A DNA stretch of 36,573 bases from Phycisphaerales bacterium (GCA_020352515.1 CP070678.1:1583752-1620324), one strand, 5' to 3'; positions 24,796 through 34,682 are shown, counted from the stretch's first letter. Notes: generated by a model from the sequence alone, not told the origin. Numbers and translations: made by a program.

Positions 24796-27405
24796 TCACT
24801 TAACCGTACCGGTCTCTACGGTGAAATTGTCGAGGTAGGCATCTCCCGAATCGAGAACCTGGCCGATAGAGCCGCCGCCCAGCTTAATGCGTACCGGCGA
24901 GGCCGCCCAGACGCCCTTGAGCAGTCCCGAGGCCGTCCTGAACGCGTTCTCGCTACCGTAGCCGGTGTAGCTGACGTACAACTCGTCGGCGGTCGAATTG
25001 TAGGATATGTAGAACGTGCCGTCATCGGCCGATCTGGGCGTCCAGTGTTCGTCACCGCCGGATTTTGCGGCAACCTCGTACCAGAAATAAGGCCCGGGTG
25101 CCGAATGGCCGGCGCTGATCTCGACGTGGGGGTCGTTGGCGTCGTCGGTCTCGCTCGGAACCACGTGAACAAGGATCCAGGCGTCCTGCTCGCTGGCACG
25201 GCTGTAGTGGAAATCAACCTTGAAAGAAAAGTCGGTATCCACATCCAATACCCAGCCATCCGACACATAAGCCGCCCTTGCGTAGGCGGCATTTGCCGTG
25301 GCCCTGGCCTCAAGCCGCCCGTTGATCTCCTCCAGCCAGCAGTTTGCCGGGTCATCGGCCTGCACCGCCCAGAGCGAGCTTTGGATGTTGTCGTTGAAAT
25401 CGTCAAACGGAAGGCCCACCCTATTGTCCACGAGCCAGTTGTCGGCGAAGAGCATAATATCCTCGAAACCGACCTTGATGTTCCTGTCCAGGTCCGCTAC
25501 AGACGGAGGTCCTTTCTCTTCGTATCCCTGTGCCAGACGAGAGAAATCCGGGAAGTTTATTATATCGTCGTTGGTGAGATCGGCGATATGGCCGGCATCA
25601 GACAGGGACATGCTCGCCTCGGTCGTGGCGCCGTAGGCGCCCATGTTTACGCTTCCGCCGTGCGGCCAGGGCTCGTTGCCCAAATCAGACATCGGACTGC
25701 CGCTGTCGATACACACGCTGTTGACCGCATCCTGTACCCAGGCCTTGCTGTTCGGGTCCCAGCGGCCGGCCTGCGATTTCAAATGATAATCGCCGCCGGC
25801 AGGGTCAGCAAAGCATGGATCGACATCGATATTGTTGTAGCCCGGCCAGCCGCCCTCAATGTCGCTGTAAGTCACCTCGACAACGGGCTCTTGCTCATTC
25901 CACAACTCGTCTGGCGTGTCACCTCGCAGAATACAATTAGTGACGCTGACAACGAGGTAATTTGAAGGCTGACTCTTCTGACTGTATATCCCACCGCCGC
26001 CAGCCGCCAAATTGCCCTGGAAAGTGCTGTTGGTGATGGTTACAGTGAGGCTTTTGTTGCTCGCGAGGTTACATACAGCGCCGCCGCCGCTGCCTGCCGA
26101 ATTGTCAACCAACAGACATTTCAGAAGCGTCGGACTCATCGGATCACTGAAGGTCTGGTTACACACCGCCCCACCATACATCGCCGCTGAATTTTCCTCA
26201 AACACACAACCCGTGATGGTTGCGCTGGAACTACAGTTGTGGACGCCGCCGCCCCTTTCCGCCGAATTCTCGTAGAACTTGCAGGCGGCTATGACAGGTT
26301 CGGTTTTCGAATCATTACAGATGGCTCCACCTATAGAGTTCGCTGAATTGCCGGAGAAAGTGCAGCCTGTAATCTTGGCGTTTGAGCCATAGTCGTTGTA
26401 TATTGCACCAGCGCGATAAGTCGCGGAGTTTTCGGTAAAGGTGCAATCAGAAACAGTCGGGCTGCCCTCGAGGTTGGTGATGCCGGCACCGTTGCCAGCG
26501 GTATTGGCGTGGAATGTACACGCGGCCAGTGTCGCGTTGCTCCCAATGTTCTGCACTGCACCGCCGGAAAACGCCCCATTTCCGATGAACGCACATTTCT
26601 CGAAACTCGAGCAAGCCGAGGAATCATTGCATGCGCCGCCACCCATATACGACCAGTTGTCACGGAAAGCGCACCCAGTAATCTTCGGGCTGCTGTTGCC
26701 GGCATTGTACATTCCGCCGCCCCAGCCCATTGCTGGGTGGCCGTCACCCCAGCATGCACAGTTCCCCCTGAAGGTGCAGTTCTTAACCGTCGGGCTGCCG
26801 TCCCGGTTGTGCATCCCGGCACCACAAGCGCGGCTCTCACAGAACTCCGGCAGTTCCGGGATCGGACAGAATGACCTGTTATCCCATCCGGCCGCGACGG
26901 TAAAACCATTGATGATTGCCGTCGCGTCGGTGGCGCTTCCGGTCACAACATTGTAGCAGTTCTCGGCCCTGGTGGGCTCCGTCGGCAAGTCGCACGGATC
27001 AGATACTGCGGCGTCGTCCCCGTTCAAGTCACCGCTGAGGATCGTTTCATAAAGCCCGATATCGCGCGCATTCGGATCAGGCTCGCCGAACCCGGCGTAG
27101 CCACCCAGAACAGCGACACCGCTTATTAGCTGAAAAGTAGCTCCCCGGCCACCCGGGGCCTGTCCGCTTCCCTGGTCAGGCGTGTAAATGCCTTCGGCAA
27201 CCCGAATCTCAATCGGCTTAGGGCTGGAATTGGCATCGGCCAGGGCATCCTGGAGGTACTTGTAGGCATTGATCCAACTGGAACCGTCGTTTGCACCGAC
27301 TGCATCCACATCTACGTAGATTACGTGGCCCGCCACAGCCGTGCCCGTCAGTGTCAACAAAAAGACCCACACGAGCCTCGGAATACTTCGATCTATCGCA
27401 CACAT
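24796..27405 (-). CDS. Secreted right-handed beta-helix protein with dockerin-like segment and C-terminal jelly roll
   Basis: The 869-residue product has a signal peptide (about 1-25, ending GTAVAG), then the usual opening of planctomycetal beta-helix proteins (IYVDVDAVGANDGSSW, then YLQDALADA). A long parallel beta-helix follows, with repeats resembling polymorphic outer-membrane protein modules (GGAICN, ENSAERGGGV and similar, each near a T-x-C-x-F strand). A calcium-loop dockerin-like segment (about 605-660) and a C-terminal beta-sandwich (about 663-869, starting DDFNDN) complete it. The start at 27405 is fixed by AGGAGG just upstream, although the frame is open to 27528. The role is likely surface adhesion or polysaccharide binding or cleavage; no catalytic residues can be assigned. 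Confidence 0.87.
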   Translation of the reverse strand: MCAIDRSIPRLVWVFLLTLTGTAVAGHVIYVDVDAVGANDGSSWINAYKYLQDALADANSSPKPIEIRVAEGIYTPDQGSGQAPGGRGATFQLISGVAVLGGYAGFGEPDPNARDIGLYETILSGDLNGDDAAVSDPCDLPTEPTRAENCYNVVTGSATDATAIINGFTVAAGWDNRSFCPIPELPEFCESRACGAGMHNRDGSPTVKNCTFRGNCACWGDGHPAMGWGGGMYNAGNSSPKITGCAFRDNWSYMGGGACNDSSACSSFEKCAFIGNGAFSGGAVQNIGSNATLAACTFHANTAGNGAGITNLEGSPTVSDCTFTENSATYRAGAIYNDYGSNAKITGCTFSGNSANSIGGAICNDSKTEPVIAACKFYENSAERGGGVHNCSSSATITGCVFEENSAAMYGGAVCNQTFSDPMSPTLLKCLLVDNSAGSGGGAVCNLASNKSLTVTITNSTFQGNLAAGGGGIYSQKSQPSNYLVVSVTNCILRGDTPDELWNEQEPVVEVTYSDIEGGWPGYNNIDVDPCFADPAGGDYHLKSQAGRWDPNSKAWVQDAVNSVCIDSGSPMSDLGNEPWPHGGSVNMGAYGATTEASMSLSDAGHIADLTNDDIINFPDFSRLAQGYEEKGPPSVADLDRNIKVGFEDIMLFADNWLVDNRVGLPFDDFNDNIQSSLWAVQADDPANCWLEEINGRLEARATANAAYARAAYVSDGWVLDVDTDFSFKVDFHYSRASEQDAWILVHVVPSETDDANDPHVEISAGHSAPGPYFWYEVAAKSGGDEHWTPRSADDGTFYISYNSTADELYVSYTGYGSENAFRTASGLLKGVWAASPVRIKLGGGSIGQVLDSGDAYLDNFTVETGTVK

Positions 27406-27684
27406 GCCTTTCCTCCTCGTAATTTGGCGTATTTGGGCCAACACAACTCTTCCACAACGCATCACGCAGTCACTGCCGGATACGGGCTCAGTTGAGACCC
27501 ATGAAGCCCCCCCCGGACGCCAAATCATTCAAATCGCATCCACCCGCCTGTATTGCTCATCCGGACTCATAATCCCTTCTTGTGGGACGGCACAGGCCCG
27601 CCGGAGATTCCTTCATCACTTTGCGCCTGAACGCTGCCCGAGATAATATCGGTGACTATAATACCCGAACTCTCTATTTTACCT

Positions 27685-27713
27685 ATTTTACAGTCTTGCC
27701 AATCCCTTTTCAA
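27685..27713 (-). promoter_or_regulatory. Possible promoter of the beta-helix gene
   Basis: On the minus strand TTGAAA (27713-27708) and TAAAAT (27690-27685) are spaced by 17 bases in an AT-rich stretch. Other weak combinations occur nearby, and the leader would be about 270 bases, so confidence is moderate. Confidence 0.4.
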
Positions 27714-27858
27714 GCAAAAAAGCATGATTCAGATTTTCGTACTCTTCAGGTTCGACCGTTTGGTCCCATAATTTGAGGTGACGAGCGGTTTCGTCCGAAC
27801 AGCACCCAGGGGCTCAACCGCCGGCGGTATTGCTTCGCGCCGGACCTCTGCGGAGGAT

Positions 27859-27893
27859 AAAAAGGGGCGGCTGTGGCAAACACAGCCACCCCC
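27859..27893 (-). terminator. Intrinsic terminator of the beta-helix/phosphodiesterase gene
   Basis: On the minus strand a hairpin with a 7-bp stem (GGCTGTG/CACAGCC), one mismatch and four more G-C pairs is followed by TTTTT. It lies about 115 bases past the stop codon. Confidence 0.75.
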
Positions 27894-28006
27894 TTCATTA
27901 CTGAAACTGAACAGGCAACATTGTTGCCGAGCTACCTGCTAATCATCTCCTTTCTCAATCGCATTAAACCAACCCAGTAAAGCACATGCGTCAGCCGGAG
28001 TACCTT

Positions 28007-30886
28007 TTAGGGGTTGTACTTTAATCTCATGTTCTTGATGATGGCGCCAGGGCCAGTGGGGTCGCTGGTGCCAATAGCCTGGACTCCCAGGAAGTTCAGA
28101 CACAGGTCAACACCGTCGGCATGGCGTATCGGCTGGCCGGACATATCGAACTGGCCGCCCACGCAATCCGGATATGCGGGATTGACCGACTGTCCCGGTT
28201 TTGCCCGGCTCTTGTCGCACCACTGGTACATGTCTCCGCCTTTCGGAATCAGATGACCCCAGACGCCAAACGGAATGGTGTAGTTGCAGGGGTCCGAGGA
28301 TGTACCGTGCCCGCCGTTCACTCCACCATGGTCGGCCGACACAACAATCATAGTGTTGTAGTACCATTCATCCTGAGTGGAGTCTTTCGCCAGGTCCATC
28401 AGCGTATCGAGATGTCCATCCACGCTCTGGGCGATTTTTAACCAATTATCGGGAACACCGCTGGTCGGGTTCCCCCATCCACCTTGGTTGTGCCCCACTT
28501 TATCGGGGCCTTTGAGGTGGAGGAATGTAAAGCCGAAGTAGTACTCGGGGTTACCCGAGCCGTCAATGAATCTGGACATCAAGACATTCGAATTGTAATC
28601 ACCGCCAGTGCCTGGGTAATTCCAATGGTCGCTCGTCCATTCGAAGGTGTCTATCTTGTCCTTTCCATCATTGGGAGAGTACGGGTCCGACCGGCCGCCT
28701 TCCTGATAGCCGGTGTCGGAGTCATAACTCCATTCGTAGATGATCAGCTTGTCCTTGCCAAAATACCCGGCGGTGGTCAAGCTCCTGTCATGAACCTCGC
28801 AGAAGCAACTCGAAATGTACGAGAGGTACGGATTGTACTTGTGCAGCGTGCGAGTGATCGGTGGCATGCCGTTGTCGGTATACCCATGGTGTACATAATT
28901 CGTCCAGTTGGCACCCGGCGTTGTCTTCTTTCTCACGGGGCGCCCGGTGACCATCGTAGTGTGGTTCGGACTGGTTTCCGTGGTGGTCGGGTCGGTCCTC
29001 GCCTGCCATGTCCAGAGACCGTTGTTCTTGAGGCTCTTAAAGGCGGGCAGCTCGTTGGCATTGATCAGCATCTCGACACTCCACCCCGGGAAGCCATCTA
29101 CACTGATGAATATGGTGCGTTCCACTGCCGCCTCGAACGCGCCCATGTCATAGTACGTGGGAGTCCCCGTGCCGGCATCCGTGACGGTCCTGATGTCGAT
29201 ATGCTTGATGCCGAGGGCATCCGCCACGTTTACGTTCGCCTCGGTATAGGAGTCCTTGGCATCGCCGTCGCCGGAGTCGATACAGGGGCTGTTGAATTTG
29301 ATCCGCAGGCCGTCATCACAGGTCAGCCAACGACCATCCGGGCCAACAAGAGCGGCGGCGTCTGTTGTATCGACAAACTCGGGATCGACGTCCTTGTTTC
29401 CGCCACCGTCAGTGCCGCACGTCGTGTTCCACGAGGGGCCGCTGCCGTTACAACCTTCAACGTCGGAGTAGCTTACCGTGATGCTCGACGTGGCGTTGAA
29501 GAAGAGTTCAGGCCCGTTGTCCGCGCAAACATCGTCCCAGAAAATGCAGTTCTTCAGTGTGACATCGCTGCCATCCTTAGAGGACAATCCTCCACCGTCG
29601 TCACCGGCCGTGTTCCCGCGGAACGTACAGTTGATATAGACGGGGTCGTTATCAGTTTGGCTTTCGGCGTTATTGGATGCTCCGCCACCGTCGCGCTGCG
29701 TTTGGTTTCCGGCAATCACACAGTTGATGAAAACAGGGCTGGAGCCGTCCTCGTTGTCTTCCATGGCAGTGTTGAAGATTGCGCCGCCGTCGCCTTTGTA
29801 GTCGTCACCCTGCGCGGTGTTGTTGTAGAATGCGCAGTTGATGAACTTTCCGTTGCCGTCGTGCTTGTTACAGAGCGCCCCGCCGTCATCGCCCGCTACG
29901 TTTTCAAGAAACACGCAGTTGATAACAGTCGGGCTCGAATGGTTGTAGCATTCCATGCCGCCGCCATCTGCATCCGGACCGTCGCAGAAGTTGTCCTTGA
30001 AGATGCAGTTTTGAATGGTGGGCGAGCAGCCGGAGATCCAGATTCCGGCGCCATCCGCCGTCCCGCGACCTTTGGTGACAGTGAAGCCGTCGAGCACGGC
30101 ATCGCCGCTGGTACACGTGACAACCCATATGCTGTTGTCACTGTCGTCACCTGAAGTCCCGATATCGCCGCTGAGGGTCGTCTGATTCGCGGCCCAGTCT
30201 CGCTGCTCACGGGCATTTTCAGTCCCGGCAAACCCACCGTAGATTTTGACGCCCTTGTCTATGGCAATGGACGTGTATTCCGGCCACGTCGGGTATGGGC
30301 CGGGTGGCGGGTAATAGGTGCCGTGGGCTACCCAGAGCTCCGTGCCGGCGCTGACCTGCCCGATGGCATAGGACAGGTCGGTGTAGGCATCGCCCCAAGA
30401 TGTACCGTTGTTGGAGCCACCGGCAGTGTCGTGGACGTAGCGGACGGTCGTTGTCTTGACGTTCACGTTGATCTTGTGGGTTCTATCCACGTCATCCGCA
30501 TAGTAGGGCGAGCTGTTGTCATGCACGGCAACGGTTATCTCGACAGTAGTCTCACTCCCGGGGGCGATCCAGTTCACCTCCGTGCCGGTGTTGCCGCCGC
30601 TGAACAAGCCGTTGGTTGAGTCCCAAGTGAATGTAAGGGGGTCGTCCTGCTGATAGGGGTAATCATTTGGAGGTGCTTGATACGGGCACCAGACGTCCAC
30701 GTCGTTGGCCACCACACACTTGAGAGTGTAAGTCTCCCCAGCAAGAACGATAGCGTTGTCCTCAGGCTGGGTTATTCTCACTATCGTCAGTTCTCTGTAC
30801 TTTTCCCAGGCTCCCATCGCCCCCGTGGCGAGAAGGAGCACCAAAAAGAGCACACATGTGATTATTCGTTTCCTTTTGGTTTTCAT
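28007..30886 (-). CDS. Secreted fusion of beta-helix domain and alkaline-phosphatase-superfamily phosphodiesterase
   Basis: The 959-residue product has a signal peptide (1-25), an Ig-like or PKD-like domain (about 35-145), a parallel beta-helix (about 148-585, repeats such as GGALCN and NNTAQGDD) and a C-terminal alkaline-phosphatase-superfamily domain (about 590-959) of the nucleotide pyrophosphatase/phosphodiesterase type. Metal and active-site candidates are Asp597 (FISVDGFPG), nucleophile Thr638 (TETSPNH), Asp795 and His799 (GPDKVGH), Asp852 and His853 (SADHGG) and His922 (IRHADG), so the site appears complete. The enzyme likely hydrolyses phosphodiesters or related esters outside the cell. 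The joining of a beta-helix to this catalytic domain is uncommon. It lies 15 bases after the repeat-protein gene, which suggests one operon. Confidence 0.87.
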   Translation of the reverse strand: MKTKRKRIITCVLFLVLLLATGAMGAWEKYRELTIVRITQPEDNAIVLAGETYTLKCVVANDVDVWCPYQAPPNDYPYQQDDPLTFTWDSTNGLFSGGNTGTEVNWIAPGSETTVEITVAVHDNSSPYYADDVDRTHKINVNVKTTTVRYVHDTAGGSNNGTSWGDAYTDLSYAIGQVSAGTELWVAHGTYYPPPGPYPTWPEYTSIAIDKGVKIYGGFAGTENAREQRDWAANQTTLSGDIGTSGDDSDNSIWVVTCTSGDAVLDGFTVTKGRGTADGAGIWISGCSPTIQNCIFKDNFCDGPDADGGGMECYNHSSPTVINCVFLENVAGDDGGALCNKHDGNGKFINCAFYNNTAQGDDYKGDGGAIFNTAMEDNEDGSSPVFINCVIAGNQTQRDGGGASNNAESQTDNDPVYINCTFRGNTAGDDGGGLSSKDGSDVTLKNCIFWDDVCADNGPELFFNATSSITVSYSDVEGCNGSGPSWNTTCGTDGGGNKDVDPEFVDTTDAAALVGPDGRWLTCDDGLRIKFNSPCIDSGDGDAKDSYTEANVNVADALGIKHIDIRTVTDAGTGTPTYYDMGAFEAAVERTIFISVDGFPGWSVEMLINANELPAFKSLKNNGLWTWQARTDPTTTETSPNHTTMVTGRPVRKKTTPGANWTNYVHHGYTDNGMPPITRTLHKYNPYLSYISSCFCEVHDRSLTTAGYFGKDKLIIYEWSYDSDTGYQEGGRSDPYSPNDGKDKIDTFEWTSDHWNYPGTGGDYNSNVLMSRFIDGSGNPEYYFGFTFLHLKGPDKVGHNQGGWGNPTSGVPDNWLKIAQSVDGHLDTLMDLAKDSTQDEWYYNTMIVVSADHGGVNGGHGTSSDPCNYTIPFGVWGHLIPKGGDMYQWCDKSRAKPGQSVNPAYPDCVGGQFDMSGQPIRHADGVDLCLNFLGVQAIGTSDPTGPGAIIKNMRLKYNP

Positions 30887-30901
30887 AATAATGTCAGTCC
30901 C

Positions 30902-31984
30902 TTACGAAGATTTTTTTCTTGCTGCGAACACAGCATGGGCCAGAACAGCAATCCCCGCTGCGCCTACGATTGTCAGTATCGCCAACAGGGCGGGGGGGGC
31001 TCTGGGCGCATTTGCCAGGGGAATATCCGACCGCCGCTTTTCAGCAGCATTGGGCTCGGGCGCCGAAAGCCGGTTATTCGTACCGAGGCCGGCATCCCGA
31101 GGCTCTTCTACACCTCCAGGATCCCTGCGGAAGGTGATTGGCACAGGTGGCGCAGCCTGCCAGGCGGAGGCCGGGCCACGCGGCAGTTCGTCGTCGGGCG
31201 CCCATAGGTCCGGCCACTTATCCATGCCATCGCGAAGGCGTTGTACAGCCCGCTCGCCGACGGGCGTGCCGGCATATTTCTCCGCTATGGCTCTTAGCTC
31301 TCCGTGAGCACGCAGCGGGTCAATCAGTTCCGCCGTCTGGGCTATTCGGTCAACCGCGTAGATCCGTTGGCGCTTAATCTTCTCCAAGTCATCCCTGAGT
31401 GGGAAGACCCGGACCGCATCCTCAATGATGGCCATGCGCTCGGGCTCTGGGTATCGCACGTTGCTCAATGATTTAGCTTTGACCGCGACATCTTTGATGC
31501 GTTTCTCGGCGGCGCTCGTATCATGCTCGAGAGCTTTCTTGGCCCACTTGAGGGCGGTCTCAAATTCGCGAAGGGTGGTATAGTGGGCGCTGATAAGCCC
31601 CATCGCCGTCATGACCATCGGCTCTTCGGGAGGATATGAGTCGACTATCTGCTCGTAGCAGCCTATGGCCTTGCGGTAGTCAGGCCTTTCCCCCTTTTGA
31701 CGGTCAAATATGCAGCCGTGTAGCTGCGCCATCCTGAAAAGGGCGTGCAGTCGCTGCCGGTCATTAGGTGTGGCGTCAAGGACCTTGCTGTAGAGACCAA
31801 TGGCTGTCTGCTGGCTGGCCTTCTCTCGCGGGCAATACATCCCATCGTACAGACGGGCTTGTTCAATAAGCTCGGCCGCGGTCGATTCACTCTCGGAGGC
31901 CGCGGCCGTGCCTGTGGCCGCGAAAAGGACGGGCAAAACACCCACCACAACAACCACGCCCCAAAACCATCTCGTCGGTCTCAT
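30902..31984 (-). CDS. Exported TPR-like repeat protein with C-terminal membrane anchor
   Basis: The 360-residue product has an N-terminal signal or anchor (WFWGVVVVVGVLPVLFA), helical repeats of TPR character (about 35-250, for example GLYSKVLDATPNDRQRLHALF, split around the AIGLY and ALKWAKKAL helices), a proline-rich low-complexity stretch and a C-terminal transmembrane segment (about 338-357, LLAILTIVGAAGIAVLAHAV) followed by RKKSS. The ATG at 31984 is preferred for its GGATGG upstream, but ATG at 31993 and TTG at 32008 are alternatives. It probably scaffolds protein contacts at the membrane. It is likely co-transcribed with the downstream phosphodiesterase fusion. Confidence 0.75.
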   Translation of the reverse strand: MRPTRWFWGVVVVVGVLPVLFAATGTAAASESESTAAELIEQARLYDGMYCPREKASQQTAIGLYSKVLDATPNDRQRLHALFRMAQLHGCIFDRQKGERPDYRKAIGCYEQIVDSYPPEEPMVMTAMGLISAHYTTLREFETALKWAKKALEHDTSAAEKRIKDVAVKAKSLSNVRYPEPERMAIIEDAVRVFPLRDDLEKIKRQRIYAVDRIAQTAELIDPLRAHGELRAIAEKYAGTPVGERAVQRLRDGMDKWPDLWAPDDELPRGPASAWQAAPPVPITFRRDPGGVEEPRDAGLGTNNRLSAPEPNAAEKRRSDIPLANAPRAPPALLAILTIVGAAGIAVLAHAVFAARKKSS

Positions 31985-32348
31985 AGGGACCATCCAGCTT
32001 CTAAACAACTACCCACCCCAAGCTGTATAAGGAGCGTATGCAGGAAGCCTGTTGTTGATGGCCACTTTGAAAATTCTGAAGTTTTTTTTCGGTGTCACAA
32101 AAAGGCAGGCTGAGTACGGAGGCTTACGTTCAGAAATGAGCACTTTCAGGTCAGGGCCAAGCATATCGCGGTGGTCAAATCCCACCAAGTCACCCTAATA
32201 TGACATTAATGCCTCGCGCAAAAGTCCCCAGTTTACAACGCACCGTGGATAGTTTCCCTATTGTGACGTTCCGTTCCAATAAAGGTTTGCCCAGACAAAC
32301 ATCGTCACGGACAGAAGGCAATGTCCCTGCCGAAGGCAAAGGCGTGGA
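31985..32348. other. Intergenic region of about 360 bases
   Basis: The stretch lies between the prolyl oligopeptidase stop and the repeat-protein start. It must hold the latter's promoter, but I find no convincing -35/-10 pair, and no terminator hairpin with T-run for the peptidase gene. Confidence 0.5.
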
Positions 32349-34490
32349 TCAATCGGTGATGCTTAGGGCTCTGGCGAGAAAGGCGTATATATCGGCCTGC
32401 TCTTCAATGATCTTTGAGGTGGGCTTTCCTCCGCCGTGTCCTGCTTTGGTGTCGACGCGTAGGAGAATTGGATTCTTGCCGGCGGCCTCTGCCTGGAGGG
32501 TCGCGACAAATTTCTTGGCGTGGGCGGGGACGACGCGGTCGTCGGTGTCTGCGGAGGTGACAAGTATCGGCGGATATTCTGCGCCGCGGCGGATGTTGTG
32601 CAGGGGCGAATATGCATAGAGGTACTCGAACTGATCGGGCGATGCCTCGGCGCTGCCATATTCGGGTATCCAGTATCGGCCGACGGTGAATTTGTGGTAG
32701 CGAAGCATGTCGGTGACAGGCACCTGGCAGACGACGGCGCCGTAGAGATCGGGCCGCTGGAGCATGCAGGCGGCGACGAGCAGGCCACCGTTGCTGCCTC
32801 CCCTGATGGCGAGCTTTTTCGCTCTTGTGTATCTGTTTTTGATGAGCCACTCTGCGGCCGCGATAAAGTCGTCGAAGACGTTTTGCTTTTTGTCGAGCAT
32901 TCCGGCCTGATGCCATTCCTGGCCGTATTCGGCCCCGCCGCGCAGGTTGGCCACCGCGAAGACACCGCCCATTTCGAGCCAGTTGACGGCCGAAACGGAG
33001 AAGGAGGGCCTGATGCTGATATTGAAGCCGCCGTAGCCGGAGAGCAGGGTCGGGTTGCCGCCGGTGAGTTGAAGGTCCCTGCGATGCGTGATGAACATCG
33101 GGACCCGCGTACCGTCTTTAGAGTCAACGAAGACCTGGTTTGTCTCGTATTTCGACGGCTCAAAGGCAACCTGGGCCTTCTGGAAGACTTGCAGCTCTTC
33201 GCATTTGAAGTCGTAGCGGTAGGAGGTTGGTGGAAAGAGGAAGGAGGTGAAGGAGAAGAACATCTCGGCGTCACCCTGTTTTCCGGCCAAGCCGCCGACG
33301 GCGCCGATAGCCGGCAGGGGAATCTCCCGCACGAAGCTTCCGTCGAGCTTGTGGATTCTTAGCTGATGGTGTACATCGCGCATGCAAGCGAGAACGAAAT
33401 GACTGTTTACAACGGCGACCCGGTCGATGACGTCAGGACTCTCGGGAATGAGTGTCCGCCAATTGTCACGGCCGGGCGCCTCCGTATCGACTGCTATTAT
33501 GCGGCCGCGAGGGGCACCCAGGTCCGTATCGAAATAGAAGACGCGGCCGAAGTTGCCGACAAAATTGTAGCGCGCGTCGGCCGTGTCGAGCAGCTTAACG
33601 AAGGGGACACCGCCGTCGATGGGGCGGTAGTAGATGCGGTTGTTAGGGTCGGTGCCGTGGGAGACGTTCAGAATAAGGTATTTGCCATCCTCGGTGACGG
33701 AAGGATAGAAGGCGAGATGTTTGTTCTCGGGGTCCTCGTAGATGAGGCGGTCCTGTGACTGCGGTGTGCCGAGTGCGTGCCAGTAGAGGCGATTGTGACT
33801 GGTGCGATCCTCGGGCGCGACGGTATCCGGGTCGGGGAAGCGGTTGTAGAAGAAGCCGGAGCCGTCATTCTTCCATGCTATGCGGGTGAAGCGGCACCAC
33901 CTCAGCACCTCGTCGAAGTCCCTGCCGGAATCAACTTCGCGGATTCTGACCTCCTTTTCGTCACTCCCGCTGCGGGAGAGGCCATATGCAAGGAGCTTTC
34001 CGTCCTCGCTGACGGCGGTAGCGGTGACGGCCACGGTACCGTCCTTGCTGAGAAGATTTGGGTTGATGACGACGCGTGGCTCACCTGTGAGGCCTTCGTG
34101 GACATAGAAAACGGACTGGTTCTGTAGTCCGTCGTTCTTCCAGAAGAAATAGCGGCCGCCCCGCTTGTGGGGGATGGAATACCTGGCGTAATCCATCAGA
34201 CGGGTGAGACGGGCCTCGATTCTATCTCTGGCCGACACAGAGAGGAATTCAGCGGTAAGCTCGTTCTGGGCTGTGACCCAGGCCCGGGTATCCGGCGAGT
34301 CGGCCTCTTCGAGCCAGCGATAGGGGTCGGGGACCCTGGCGCCGTGATAGACGTCTACGACGGAATCCTCTTTGGCAGGTGGATAAGCAAGCCGACCGGT
34401 TCCGGCGGGCGATAGTCCCCTGCAGCCAAAGGACGACAACAACAACGTCAGGCACGAGGCAAGGATCAGACCAATACACAGTCTTTTCAT
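32349..34490 (-). CDS. Prolyl oligopeptidase family S9A serine peptidase, exported
   Basis: The 713-residue protein has a hydrophobic N-terminal export signal ending SSFGC (possible lipid-modified Cys23, imperfect lipobox). Its family start is YPPAKEDSVVDVYHGARVPDPYRWLE, split here as the conserved VPDPYRWLE segment after about 30 further residues. It continues with the seven-bladed propeller and the alpha/beta-hydrolase domain. The catalytic triad is Ser566 (GGSNGGLL), about Asp651 (DTDDRVVP) and His685 (AGHGGG). Family members cut short peptides after proline. Export suggests use of peptides outside the cytoplasm. The ATG at 34490 is chosen because the signal peptide begins there; the frame is open to 34541 with weak upstream signals. 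Confidence 0.93.
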   Translation of the reverse strand: MKRLCIGLILASCLTLLLSSFGCRGLSPAGTGRLAYPPAKEDSVVDVYHGARVPDPYRWLEEADSPDTRAWVTAQNELTAEFLSVSARDRIEARLTRLMDYARYSIPHKRGGRYFFWKNDGLQNQSVFYVHEGLTGEPRVVINPNLLSKDGTVAVTATAVSEDGKLLAYGLSRSGSDEKEVRIREVDSGRDFDEVLRWCRFTRIAWKNDGSGFFYNRFPDPDTVAPEDRTSHNRLYWHALGTPQSQDRLIYEDPENKHLAFYPSVTEDGKYLILNVSHGTDPNNRIYYRPIDGGVPFVKLLDTADARYNFVGNFGRVFYFDTDLGAPRGRIIAVDTEAPGRDNWRTLIPESPDVIDRVAVVNSHFVLACMRDVHHQLRIHKLDGSFVREIPLPAIGAVGGLAGKQGDAEMFFSFTSFLFPPTSYRYDFKCEELQVFQKAQVAFEPSKYETNQVFVDSKDGTRVPMFITHRRDLQLTGGNPTLLSGYGGFNISIRPSFSVSAVNWLEMGGVFAVANLRGGAEYGQEWHQAGMLDKKQNVFDDFIAAAEWLIKNRYTRAKKLAIRGGSNGGLLVAACMLQRPDLYGAVVCQVPVTDMLRYHKFTVGRYWIPEYGSAEASPDQFEYLYAYSPLHNIRRGAEYPPILVTSADTDDRVVPAHAKKFVATLQAEAAGKNPILLRVDTKAGHGGGKPTSKIIEEQADIYAFLARALSITD

Positions 34491-34652
34491 AGAGCAACCC
34501 ATTACACTTTCGTCGTGAACAGAGCGTGTTTCCAAACGCACATTTGATTACAAGCGGACTCTACTGTCAAATATGAATTGGAGCGGGAGCGGGTGGTCAG
34601 GGTGACCAAGGCCGCCTCGAAAGTCGGACGTGGGAGGTCGATTTGGGAAAAT

Positions 34653-34682
34653 TTGTTGCAATTGCTGGGTATGGGGTATACT
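34653..34682 (+). promoter_or_regulatory. Possible promoter of the small hypothetical gene
   Basis: TTGTTG (34653-34658) and TATACT (34677-34682) are spaced by 18 bases. Transcription would start near 34689, just ahead of the ATG at 34709. Confidence 0.45.

Larger units (their letters stand above)
27406..28006. other. Intergenic region with promoter and terminator
   Basis: The region holds the likely promoter of the beta-helix gene (27685-27713) and the terminator of the upstream phosphodiesterase gene (27859-27893). I see nothing else. Confidence 0.55.

Noticed and set aside
25045..25965. Plus-strand open frame of 306 codons
   Set aside because: It mirrors the C-terminal part of the minus-strand beta-helix dockerin protein and has no domain or ribosome binding site.
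29220..29240. Operator-like GTTTACGTTCGC
   Set aside because: It is a half-site inside a coding region with no matching second arm.
28484..30154. Plus-strand open frame of 556 codons
   Set aside because: It is antisense to the beta-helix/phosphodiesterase gene, which has clear domains and catalytic motifs. The plus-strand product is Val/Arg/Ala-rich with no signatures.
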